Source: Pirellulaceae bacterium (GTDB lineage Bacteria; Planctomycetota; Planctomycetia; Pirellulales; Pirellulaceae). Taken from it: 64,000 bases of DNA. The stretch spans positions 62,001 to 126,000 of the forward strand of contig JADYZV010000070.1 of assembly GCA_020852965.1 (NCBI GenBank), read 5' to 3'. The notes beneath the pieces were generated by a model. That model was not told where the DNA came from and did not search any database. It saw only the letters and a program-made list of their open reading frames with translations. Below, in pieces: positions 1 through 7,922 of this stretch. The stretch's first letter is position 1; each line of letters opens with the position of its first letter. Position numbers and translations under genes: made by a program.

Positions 1-73
1 TCCGCTCGGTAAGGTTTTGGCCTGAGTCCGCTTGGCTACAAGCAGGCTATGGAGCGCAGACCGCCGTCGCACA

Positions 74-107
74 TTTCCCTGATACCCAATGATGGGCATC
101 AGGGAAA
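74..107. other. Strong hairpin, possible terminator
   Basis: Two perfect 10-base arms (TTTCCCTGAT at 74-83 and ATCAGGGAAA at 98-107) flank a 14-base centre that contains a further CCC/GGG pairing. The hairpin lies 60 bases past the stop of the minus-strand DUF3467 gene and could end that operon, or end a plus-strand gene left of the window. No clear T-run follows on either strand, so terminator function is inference. No gene was found in 1-170. Confidence 0.4.
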
Positions 108-118
108 CGCTTGAACGT

Positions 119-165
119 AGCACGTTGGTCTCCAACGTGATTCTCGGTGGGGGACCACCGAGCTA
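119..165. repeat. REP-like palindromic element, copy 1
   Basis: Two adjacent palindromes: CACGTTGG/CCAACGTG (121-139) and CTCGGTGG/CCACCGAG around GGGA (143-162). The second is the core of an intergenic repeat family that recurs across the window near 10856, 13710, 14440, 17109, 29747, 37291 and 55170. This copy is just downstream of the DUF3467 gene. Confidence 0.75.
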
Positions 166-170
166 GTTGG

Positions 171-533
171 CTACTGTTGAACCTTCAATCGCTTTTGAAT
201 GTCGGTTTCGAGGTTGCCGAAAACGGCTTCATGGCGTTGAACGGACATTTGCAGTGCGGCCAACAGGCGTTTGGCGGTGTAGAAATTCATGATGACGCGT
301 TGGGTCACATGAATCGGGTCCTTGGGTACGCCCACAGGTTGTGGATTGAGACCAAAGTCGACAATGAGCTCTTCGGGGGAGCCGGTCACGCGGCAGAAGT
401 TGGCGTAGTTGGCCATTGCCTTTTCATCATTGACTTGGACCTGAACCGGCTGTGCAGCTTGCTGCTGGCGGCTCGAGTCGGTGACTGCCGGTGCTTCGTG
501 TTCTTCCATCGTACTCTCTTCTGTTTTGGCCAT
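171..533 (-). CDS. DUF3467 family protein
   Basis: A 120-residue protein matching the DUF3467 pattern: a short variable acidic N-terminus, then a block with NYANFCRV, a G-T/S-PEEL-I-DFG motif, and a C-terminal segment with TAKRLLAALQ and an E-FG ending. The family is small, cytosolic and of unknown molecular function. The longer open frame starts at 596, but ATG 533 is preceded by GAGGAG at 9 bases and removes a 21-residue tail unlike the family. It is the last gene of a minus-strand cluster with two HlyD-type adaptors and an M50/HlyD fusion, 110 bases after the protease stop, so it probably serves that envelope system. Family assignment is from memory of the motif; function is unknown. Confidence 0.8.
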   Translation of the reverse strand: MAKTEESTMEEHEAPAVTDSSRQQQAAQPVQVQVNDEKAMANYANFCRVTGSPEELIVDFGLNPQPVGVPKDPIHVTQRVIMNFYTAKRLLAALQMSVQRHEAVFGNLETDIQKRLKVQQ

Positions 534-643
534 TCCCAGGTACTCCTCGTGTGCTGAACTTTCAGCGATTAGTGTGCTCAGCAACGCGCCGGGCACTTGG
601 TTTAATTGGCCGTCGCGAATCCGAAGGATTCACGACGGAGCGA

Positions 644-2884
644 CTACATTTCAACGCGGAACGTGCGTGCGCAAAAGCGATAGATGCGCCAGCCGAGCGA
701 TTTCCAGCCGACGTAAATCTTCGCTTGGCCACGATAGCCTACGCGCAGCGGAATATCAATGTTTTCTAGCGGAACGCGAGCCTGATAGGAAGTACTGATT
801 GGGCGAAGTCGACCACTTGGGTCCATTTCTGTATCCAAGCGACCGCCTGACTGGATGCCCAAGTTCTCTGGAGCGACTGTCATCTCCATTTCCGATATCT
901 TCTCTATATTGCCAGTGAAGGTCTCCATGCGTGCTGAATCGATCTTGATATCGGCTTCGTCTCCTTCGTGGACCAAGTCGATATCGTGTTGATCAACGAC
1001 CAATACCGCTTCCATTTTCGATGGCTCGCCCACTAAACATAGCAGATCCGATTCGGAGAAGAACGCCGCCTGATTCTTATGATCAAAGGGATCGCCACTC
1101 CACGTAGGCAACTGCTCCTCAGCTTCGGCCTGTTTGGGAGTCGGCTTTTTAGGTGGGGAGATGATGACCCCCGTTGCATGCGACTTGACGTCGAGCATAT
1201 GGACGCGGTCGAGAATGTTGTCGAGCATTGCCTTCTTCGATTGCACAATTTCAGCTTGCGTGCTGAGCTGGGCTTTGGCTTGCGGATCGATGTATTGCTG
1301 GTCTTCCAAGATGCGCATGCGGCTGACCGCCAGCTCGTATTCGTTGGCGTTCTTCAGCAACTGCATCTGCAAATCGATATTGTCGAGCTGAGCGATTGTT
1401 TCGCCGATTCGAACACTATCGCCCGGCCGCTTGTGCCAACTGACCAATCGGCCGGGGACCATGGCGAACACTTGTTGCGCATCGTTGGGTTGGATCTCGA
1501 CGGCGCATTCGACGTGAAACGGCAGCGGGATGAACACGACCCCGGCGATCACGGCCACGACGACTGCGAGGCTGGTCAATACATTTTTTTGTTTCATTTT
1601 GCTAGCCTTACCCGGCGTACGAAAGAATTTGATGGCCTGCCACAGCGGCTGGATGACCATGCCAGCTAATCCTGAGAAAGCGATCAGCCGACCGAGGGCC
1701 TGCAACCCATAGGGTTCGAGAACTTTCATCAGGAACATCATGATGGAGAAGACGACGACCCAGCGGTAGATGACCGAGGCGATTGTATAGAGCGCGAACC
1801 AGAACTGCTTTTTATGCGGCAGGAACGGGTTGTCTTGAAGTTCCAAGCCCAAGCAGACTTGCTGGAACCAACGTTTGAGGATCTCCGTCGCCTTCTGTCG
1901 CAGGTTGGGGATCTCCAAGATGTCCATCAGGATGTAGTAACCGTCGAAACGCAGTAGTGGGTTGCCATTGAAGACCAGGGTACTGACCGAGCAAATGAAC
2001 ATCACCGACAAGCATAAAAAGTTGAGCATGCCTGGCTCGCTGAACCACCACAGATAGGTGGCGATCGACGCCAAAATCAGTTCGACATACATGCCAGCCG
2101 CGCCGATAAACACGCGGTGCCATTTGTTCGGTAGCATCCACGAATCGGAGACATTGCAGTACAAGCAAGGAGTGAATACCAAGAACATGAAGCCCATCTC
2201 ATGGCATTCGCCACCATAGCGCTTGCAACTCAGGCCGTGCCCAAACTCGTGCAAGATCTTCACGATGGCCATCGTGGCACCCAGCCAGATCCAGTTCTCC
2301 GCCGCAAAGAACTGCTCGAAAGTCGGCAGTTTGGTACGGAACTCCTGGAAGTTGACCAACACCAGCGTGAGCGCGGTGAGGCCGAACATGCCGATACAAA
2401 TCAGTGCCGGCACCGTGAACAACCACCAGGTAAATGGATTGAGAAAGTTGAGGATCTTCTCGGGGTCGATGCCGCGAAATCGCAACGCGAAGATATTGGA
2501 CAGCTTCCCTAAGAGCTCCTTCTTTTTCTTTTCGTCGCCGCGTCGCCGTAACTGGCGGCCCTGGCCGGTGGCCTGTGAAACCACCAGACCACTTCGGTGA
2601 AGCATGCCGACGAATTGTTGCAGGTCTTGCAGCGTGATGCGTTGGGGAGCGAATTCGTTTTGAAAGCGATCCTTGATGGCTTGCAGGCTGGTCTGGCCAT
2701 CGAGCATATTTAGGATGGCATATTCTTCTTCATGAAAACGATAGTAATTCAGCCCCACTGGTTCTTTGACGACCCAGTAGACGCGCCCGTGATAACGGTG
2801 CTTCTTAGATACCAAGTCCGGGCGACGCCATAATTGCAGCGGCCGCATGGCACTGTTTACTAGGCTGTCAGCCATCGTCGTCAT
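644..2884 (-). CDS. PqqD-like / M50 metalloprotease / HlyD fusion membrane protein
   Basis: A 746-residue three-part protein. Residues about 15-105 look like a PqqD-type winged-helix (RRE-like) domain with an LDG turn followed by a helix. Residues about 150-400 are a multi-pass site-2-protease (M50) domain with the zinc motif HEFGH near 211-215 and the third-ligand motif NPLLRFDGYY near 310. After a further membrane segment (about 425-445), a HlyD/biotinyl-lipoyl adaptor part with coiled coil extends to the C-terminus. The family is annotated as putative peptide zinc metalloprotease; members act in the membrane and may cut or help export peptides. It lies 100 bases downstream of a second adaptor and upstream of a DUF3467 gene. 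The catalytic residues look intact. Substrate and cleavage activity are inference. Confidence 0.8.
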   Translation of the reverse strand: MTTMADSLVNSAMRPLQLWRRPDLVSKKHRYHGRVYWVVKEPVGLNYYRFHEEEYAILNMLDGQTSLQAIKDRFQNEFAPQRITLQDLQQFVGMLHRSGLVVSQATGQGRQLRRRGDEKKKKELLGKLSNIFALRFRGIDPEKILNFLNPFTWWLFTVPALICIGMFGLTALTLVLVNFQEFRTKLPTFEQFFAAENWIWLGATMAIVKILHEFGHGLSCKRYGGECHEMGFMFLVFTPCLYCNVSDSWMLPNKWHRVFIGAAGMYVELILASIATYLWWFSEPGMLNFLCLSVMFICSVSTLVFNGNPLLRFDGYYILMDILEIPNLRQKATEILKRWFQQVCLGLELQDNPFLPHKKQFWFALYTIASVIYRWVVVFSIMMFLMKVLEPYGLQALGRLIAFSGLAGMVIQPLWQAIKFFRTPGKASKMKQKNVLTSLAVVVAVIAGVVFIPLPFHVECAVEIQPNDAQQVFAMVPGRLVSWHKRPGDSVRIGETIAQLDNIDLQMQLLKNANEYELAVSRMRILEDQQYIDPQAKAQLSTQAEIVQSKKAMLDNILDRVHMLDVKSHATGVIISPPKKPTPKQAEAEEQLPTWSGDPFDHKNQAAFFSESDLLCLVGEPSKMEAVLVVDQHDIDLVHEGDEADIKIDSARMETFTGNIEKISEMEMTVAPENLGIQSGGRLDTEMDPSGRLRPISTSYQARVPLENIDIPLRVGYRGQAKIYVGWKSLGWRIYRFCARTFRVEM

Positions 2885-2947
2885 GAGTGGAGTCTACCTT
2901 GTGAATGTATGTTCTAGGCGTCGTTGCGGTCGCTAGACCGCACAAAT

Positions 2948-2976
2948 CTACCGTCTGGCGAAAGTAGCTACCGGGG
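2948..2976. repeat. Palindromic intergenic repeat, CCGTCTGGCG family
   Basis: The sequence CTACCGTCTGGCGAAAGTAG followed by CTACC resembles elements at 27421-27444 and 32749-32773 (AGCTACCGTCGCCAGACGG and variants). It sits in the 100-base gap between the adaptor and the M50 fusion gene. The copies are imperfect, so membership is moderate. Confidence 0.4.
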
Positions 2977-2984
2977 TGATGGAA

Positions 2985-3941
2985 TTAGTTGGGCACATCG
3001 ATCTCGATCGAGGCTTGCATGCCATCGCGGAGTAGCCAGGTACCACCAAGCTGTTGATTTTGGATGCGCGTAGCCACACGTACCCTGCGAGACTCGATTT
3101 CAGGGCTGACGAACTCGATATGGGTATCATAGGTGGCGACATCTTTGGAGTTGATTCGCACCGATACTCGCATGGCTGCCCCTTGTAGTGCGGCAACCGA
3201 AATCCCCTCGATGGGAACAAATGTCTCAACTTTCATTTCATTGAGATGTACCAAGCGTAGGATTGGTTCCCCGGAGCGAATCCATTCACCTTGACCGCGT
3301 AGTCGCTGAGCGACGACGCCATCAAAGGGTGCAATGACTTTGTATAGGTCGAGCTTGACTTGCGATGCCTTCACCTTCTCCTTGTTGACTTCGGCAGCCA
3401 GAATTTCTTGTATGTGTTTGACTTTGGCGACGTCGATCCCAGATCGAGCACGCTCTTTTTCGAGTTGTTTGCGTCGCGCTTCGGAATAGGTGGCTGAGCC
3501 TTTGTTATAGAGTTCAAGGATGTCATTGTACTCAGCGTCCGAAACCTCCGAAGCTTTCTTGGCATAGTCGACCTCAGCCGTCTGCTCGGCTTGCTTTTGG
3601 GCAGCTTCCAGCTCTTTCTCGGCAACCGCCAATTCAGCCAAAGCGACTCGATTGTCGATGACCAGTAGCGTGTCACCTTTCTTGAATGCATGCCCCTCGT
3701 CGGCCAGCAATTGATCGATGATTCCATCGGCTTGCGCCGCGACTGGGATCTTATTCGCACTAACTACCTGAGCGCTGTCAACGCGAATCGGACCGCGTCC
3801 CTGGCTGCTCTCGCCTCGCGAAGGTTGGGCCGTTGGTAAGCCAGCGGAATCGCCAATGGGAGGTTGACTGAACGCAGATGTCGAAGCGACCAATAGGACG
3901 AGCAGGCCCAGCAGTAGTGCTAGTGGTAGACGGTATTTCAT
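2985..3941 (-). CDS. Periplasmic adaptor (HlyD / RND-MFP family)
   Basis: A 318-residue membrane fusion protein. The N-terminus MKYRLPLALLLGLLVLLVA is a clear signal peptide or membrane anchor. It is followed by a half lipoyl domain (GIIDQLLADEGHAFKKGD), a long alpha-helical hairpin rich in Ala, Glu and Lys, the second lipoyl half (APFDGVVAQRL) and a beta-barrel. The domain order is that of RND or HlyD adaptors. The open frame begins at TTG 3950; ATG 3941 places the signal peptide directly at the start and has AAAGA about 10 bases upstream. It is second in the cluster, 58 bases after the GAF-HlyD gene. No RND or ABC pump gene lies beside it, so its inner-membrane partner is probably the M50 fusion downstream (inference). 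Confidence 0.8.
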   Translation of the reverse strand: MKYRLPLALLLGLLVLLVASTSAFSQPPIGDSAGLPTAQPSRGESSQGRGPIRVDSAQVVSANKIPVAAQADGIIDQLLADEGHAFKKGDTLLVIDNRVALAELAVAEKELEAAQKQAEQTAEVDYAKKASEVSDAEYNDILELYNKGSATYSEARRKQLEKERARSGIDVAKVKHIQEILAAEVNKEKVKASQVKLDLYKVIAPFDGVVAQRLRGQGEWIRSGEPILRLVHLNEMKVETFVPIEGISVAALQGAAMRVSVRINSKDVATYDTHIEFVSPEIESRRVRVATRIQNQQLGGTWLLRDGMQASIEIDVPN

Positions 3942-3999
3942 GACGAGCAATTCTTTGAGAGACTGTTTTTGAGACGATGAGTTAAAGCAGATTCAGTGA

Positions 4000-6051
4000 C
4001 TAAAAAATTACGTTGGCTTGGACCCATTCGACGACTTCGTGAAACCAGACGAAGGCGGCTGAGCGCTTGCCGCACACGACATCGGCAATCACTTTCGATC
4101 CCGGACGCGGGCTGAGGCCCTCCAGCGTATCCGGTTTAACTCGCAGCTTGACCACGGCACCATCGGTTGGGTCGAGCTCGGCACGATAGTGGACATCCTT
4201 GAGCGACAGCTTGCCGGTATGATCGGCAGAAGGGTTTGTCAATTGAATATAGTCAACATGTAGATCCTGGCCGCCCGAGTTCTTGAAGGCATCGTCGAGG
4301 TACTTCATGCGTTTCTCAGACATGTATAGCTCCAGCTCCCAATCGCCACTTGGATCGGCCAGATTGACCAGTACTTGGCCGGTCACGACTGGGCGTGCGC
4401 GGAGGCGTTCTTTCAGATGCCAATCCATGACAACGCCATCGATAGGACTGGTGCGAATGAGCTGTTTTTCTTTCTCGCGGACCAATAGCAACTGGGCTTC
4501 GAGGGTCTCTTTGCGTTTGATGCTCTCACGCTCTTGGCCCATCAGCCGAGCTGTTTCCAAGGCATCCCCGGAGCGGCTAGCGCGACCCACCTGATCGCCC
4601 AGGGTTATGATGGATTCGCGGGCCGCGTCGAGCTGTCCTTGTAGATCGGTGATCTCGATCTCCAGCTCCCGGTTGCGAAGTTTGAGCAGTGGTTGCCCCT
4701 GTTGGACCACGTCGCTGTGATCGACGTATACCTCTTCGACCTCCCCTTCCACATGCGCAAACACTTGCTGCTGTAAAGTTGGCTGCAACGTGCCGTTGGC
4801 TTCTAGGTCGAGATTGATCTGCACCAGGAACAAAGCCAACAGGAGGACGGTAACCAGTGCCAGCACCGTCATTGTCTTGGGAAAGGCGGAACCGCGGAAC
4901 AACCATGTCGCGCGACCGAGAAAACGCCACAGCGGCATCAAGAATAAATCGCTGTGGCTCATCGAATTGTTGAGCGCCCGAGCCGTATGCTCGTAGACCA
5001 AGTCGCAACGGGAACGCAGTGCGTCGGGGGGCACTTGACTCTCGATCTGTTCGACAATCAAAGCACCGATGATCTCCCGCTTGGAGAGATCTTCGCGCTG
5101 CACCGTCTCCTTCGAATGCACGTCCCCCTCGACCACCTTCTCGGGGCGACGGATGGGTAATACAGCGATCGAGCGGCCGTGCGACAAGTCGACGTAGTCC
5201 TCGATGGCCTCTTCCAGTTGGGGTGGCAAGTCCTCGACCGAGCCGTCGTACCACAGCGAATGCCCTGCCGATACGACGCGGGTCGCCAATACATTGAGCG
5301 CCGAGACAATGTTGGATCTATGCTCGATCGTGTCTTGGCCACTAATGGCTACCACCCGGCACTTGCGACCCTTCTTGATTGCCACGCTCACTCGATCGCA
5401 GCCAATTAGCTGGCGACCTTCGTTGGCGACGGTGAAAGCCGTATCGCGCAGCTCGAGATTGTCGTGGACCAATCGCGCGAAGTGATCGGCCTTTTGCCAC
5501 ATCACCTGCCGATCGGAAACCTTTTGCAGATTCGCCCCCTTGAGCCACTCGCCGATCAAGCCCGCCATCTGTTCGAGAAAACGCAAGTAGCCACGCTGTA
5601 CATTGGGGGACGAGTCGGCTCGCTGAAAGATCTCGACCAGACCGGTCGTCTGCTTGCCTGTCGAAAGGGGCGAAACACAGAGCAAGTACTGCGATGGATT
5701 GCCTTCGTTTTGATTCTCTCCCAACATCGAATGCGGGGGAATCAGCTCCGACTGGCCACGCATGAACAGACGCGACAAGAGCCGAGCGTGCTTGCCCGCA
5801 TCCTCGCTGTCAGCTTCCAGTAGGTTTTGATTGACGTTGATCTGGTAGCTCAGCTTGAGCTTCCCCTCATCGTCGAGTAGCCACATGGCCCCCCCGACTG
5901 CTGCGAGCGCATCGACAATCCGCTTGAGGACCGCAGGGTAGTACTCCTCGCCTGGGATCTCTTTTCGCGACAGCTCCGCGATCTCGTTGATCAACGTGCG
6001 AATCTGCTGCTTGGTTTGGTCTACCGACTCTTGAGAAGGTGTAGCCGACAT
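4000..6051 (-). CDS. GAF-domain HlyD-type adaptor fusion
   Basis: A 683-residue protein with a cytosolic N-terminal half and an extracytoplasmic C-terminal half. Residues about 10-175 and 195-375 look like two GAF-like sensor domains. One membrane segment lies near 410-430 (TVLALVTVLLLALFLVQ). It is followed by a lipoyl half-motif (HVEGEVEEVYVDHSDVVQQG), coiled coil to about 550, a second half (SPIDGVVMDW) and a beta-barrel. GAF domains bind small ligands or act in dimer signalling; HlyD domains link inner-membrane exporters to the outer envelope. The fusion suggests an adaptor regulated from the cytosol. ATG 6051 has AAGG 8 bases upstream and is preferred over TTG 6096. First gene of the four-gene minus cluster. 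Confidence 0.75.
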   Translation of the reverse strand: MSATPSQESVDQTKQQIRTLINEIAELSRKEIPGEEYYPAVLKRIVDALAAVGGAMWLLDDEGKLKLSYQINVNQNLLEADSEDAGKHARLLSRLFMRGQSELIPPHSMLGENQNEGNPSQYLLCVSPLSTGKQTTGLVEIFQRADSSPNVQRGYLRFLEQMAGLIGEWLKGANLQKVSDRQVMWQKADHFARLVHDNLELRDTAFTVANEGRQLIGCDRVSVAIKKGRKCRVVAISGQDTIEHRSNIVSALNVLATRVVSAGHSLWYDGSVEDLPPQLEEAIEDYVDLSHGRSIAVLPIRRPEKVVEGDVHSKETVQREDLSKREIIGALIVEQIESQVPPDALRSRCDLVYEHTARALNNSMSHSDLFLMPLWRFLGRATWLFRGSAFPKTMTVLALVTVLLLALFLVQINLDLEANGTLQPTLQQQVFAHVEGEVEEVYVDHSDVVQQGQPLLKLRNRELEIEITDLQGQLDAARESIITLGDQVGRASRSGDALETARLMGQERESIKRKETLEAQLLLVREKEKQLIRTSPIDGVVMDWHLKERLRARPVVTGQVLVNLADPSGDWELELYMSEKRMKYLDDAFKNSGGQDLHVDYIQLTNPSADHTGKLSLKDVHYRAELDPTDGAVVKLRVKPDTLEGLSPRPGSKVIADVVCGKRSAAFVWFHEVVEWVQANVIF

Positions 6052-6466
6052 GACAAGCCTTCGACGTAAAACGTTAACAAAATACAGCTTTGACAAAAGT
6101 CCTCAGCGGGCCGTGCCAACTTCAACAAAGGTTTGGAAGTGGAACGGTCGATCGCCAAGAGATCTCTTACCCGACGATAAACGGCTATCGCCGGAACACA
6201 AGCTCGAATAGGGGTCGCAGTCGGCTCAATGCACGAAAGCTTGGTGGACGCTAACGGTTATAGCAAGTAGCCCTTGCGGAGCGGTTGTACGAATAGTATA
6301 AACATAGGTAGTTGTTTTGGGGAATAGCATTGCGCTCGGAAAGTCGTTTTTTATTCCTCATGGTGTAGCCACCGTCACCAAACCGTGGATTGCTGCGGTC
6401 TGGCGACCGCTACGACACACGTTGCCAATTACGTTTACGCTTTTTACCTGCAGGAAACTGGTTGCG
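6052..6466. promoter_or_regulatory. Divergent intergenic region
   Basis: This 415-base gap separates the minus-strand export cluster from the plus-strand GAF-like gene and must hold promoters for both. Part of it (6366-6420) is GC-rich and repeats the CCGT/GGTCTGGCGACC style of the small palindromic family. No confident -35/-10 pair was identified. Confidence 0.35.
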
Positions 6467-7387
6467 ATGGACGCAGAACTCCAACAGGTCTTGCAATCGC
6501 TCCCGTCCGACCCTTCACCCCAGCCATTGCGATCGCCCCAAATTGCCCGATTGGCCCAGTTGGTCGATAGCGACCTGCCGCTGCAGGCTTTCCTAGAACA
6601 GTTGCTACCTCAACTCTGCACGCTATTCTCTGGCGCCGCAGCCGTGACGTGGATGAAGGCTCATGGAACTTCGGACGCGATCGTAGGTGTCCGCTTTCAG
6701 ATGGACAAGCTTCTCCCGACCGCCACTGAAAAAACGCAACACGAACGGTTGGTCCAGGCGGCTTGGCGGCAAACGCTACCATTTTTGGTCCAGCGCCCTG
6801 ACAACTCCACCGGACACTGGCTGCTGTTTGCACCTATCGCGCACTGCGACGAACCGCTCGCGCTACTGGAGATCGCCTTAGGGGGGGCGGCCGAGGCCCC
6901 TGACCGCGTGCTGACTCCCACTCAACAGAAATTGTTTGTCAGAGCGGCCGAGCTCGTCGCTCAACGCGTTTACTATGGCTTGCGTCAACGGATCGCGCTA
7001 GCTCCACCATCGATCGACAAGGCCGTCGATCAAATTGACAAACTGACGGACGAAGTGCGTTTGCTACAGCAGCAGATTCAGCAACGCATCGAGCAGCGGT
7101 TGCAAAGGTTTCATGGCTGGGCTTTTAACGCATTGCGCGATAAGCAAGCCTTCGCCAAACATGTGCAGCAGATGCTCGAGAGCCATGGACTGCGCGTCGA
7201 GTGCCCTGAGTGCGGTCACGCCGCAATCTTGCGCGGTTTGCGGATCGGCAATGCCAAGCACGGTGCATTTGTGTTTGACCACTATTTGGATAGCGGGCGC
7301 ACCTTCCATGGCGGGTCAACCAGCGTCCCACTGATTCGCGTAGTCCCCAAGCCAGCGCGGCGTATCGCTGCAAACAACTCGACTTAG
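6467..7387 (+). CDS. GAF-like cytosolic protein with coiled coil
   Basis: A 306-residue soluble protein. Residues about 20-200 have the alternating strand/helix pattern of a GAF-like domain and resemble in outline the sensor half of the neighbouring GAF-HlyD protein. A coiled coil rich in Gln, Ile and Leu follows (about 185-220), and the C-terminal 70 residues contain one CPECG pair and an HLD-like end, possibly a half zinc site. No catalytic motif is visible. ATG 6467 is chosen because the 50 upstream residues are encoded by repeat-like intergenic DNA and AGGA lies 11 bases before it. It is divergent from the M50/HlyD cluster and may regulate or partner it. The domain assignment is tentative. 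Confidence 0.6.
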   Translation: MDAELQQVLQSLPSDPSPQPLRSPQIARLAQLVDSDLPLQAFLEQLLPQLCTLFSGAAAVTWMKAHGTSDAIVGVRFQMDKLLPTATEKTQHERLVQAAWRQTLPFLVQRPDNSTGHWLLFAPIAHCDEPLALLEIALGGAAEAPDRVLTPTQQKLFVRAAELVAQRVYYGLRQRIALAPPSIDKAVDQIDKLTDEVRLLQQQIQQRIEQRLQRFHGWAFNALRDKQAFAKHVQQMLESHGLRVECPECGHAAILRGLRIGNAKHGAFVFDHYLDSGRTFHGGSTSVPLIRVVPKPARRIAANNST

Positions 7388-7457
7388 TTCTTGGTTCTTG
7401 GTTCTTGGTTCTTGGTTCTTGGTTCTTGGTTCTTGGTTCTTGGTTCTTGGTTCTTGG
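7388..7457. repeat. Tandem heptamer (TTCTTGG)10
   Basis: Ten perfect copies of TTCTTGG begin directly after the TAG stop of the GAF-like gene. The same heptamer recurs as five copies at 38080-38114 and two at 50492-50505. Confidence 0.95.
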
Positions 7458-7548
7458 TTGTGGGCAGCGGTGAGACCGCTCAATACAAAAGGGAGAATGC
7501 GAATTGAAGAGCGAGGCTAGTCGCTATCGAGTGCCTGTTCAACGCTTT

Positions 7549-7797
7549 TCATCGCTCAGCACTGTCGGGCTTGCCGAGATTGGATTCCACTTGCTGCTGA
7601 CTCATCCGGAAGGCTTCGCAAAGAAGGCTATTGCGTTCATCGTTCTGCTGCCTCAAACGCTCGAAGCGTCTACTCACCACATCGGCAGACCCCGCCAGCA
7701 TTGCTGCCCAAGCACTCCGGCTGAGGTCCAACCTCAATCGAAGACGTTGCGCCGGCGTCATTTGGCGGTAGGATTCGAGTGATCTTGGCGAAAGCAT
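7549..7797 (-). CDS. Small hypothetical protein
   Basis: An 82-residue helical, Arg-rich protein with the segment SYRQMTPAQRLRLRLDLSRS followed by an AWAAML motif and FERLRQQND. The pattern 'MTPAQRL...LDLS..A' resembles small uncharacterised proteins I recall from planctomycete and other genomes, sometimes next to toxin-like genes. No membrane segment or signal peptide is present. The opposite-strand open frame (7504-7782) has no comparable pattern. The gene stands alone between the heptamer repeat and the next minus-strand gene. Function is unknown. Confidence 0.55.
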   Translation of the reverse strand: MLSPRSLESYRQMTPAQRLRLRLDLSRSAWAAMLAGSADVVSRRFERLRQQNDERNSLLCEAFRMSQQQVESNLGKPDSAER

Positions 7798-7922
7798 GAG
7801 TTCTTGGTGAGGAAGGACTTTGTTGCTGCGAGTGACACTTGGGAAGTTTTACCAGAGGAATTCTTAGTCTGAAATTGACTTGCCGAAATCAGCCCCACTC
7901 CATCTTCGCTCGAATGCGATTT

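Noticed and set aside
7388..7457. Possible CRISPR-like array
   Set aside because: The unit is 7 bases without spacers; it is a simple tandem repeat.
7504..7782. 92-residue plus-strand open frame opposite the small hypothetical gene
   Set aside because: The minus-strand frame here has a recognisable SYRQMTPAQR-type pattern, and the plus frame has no domain features.
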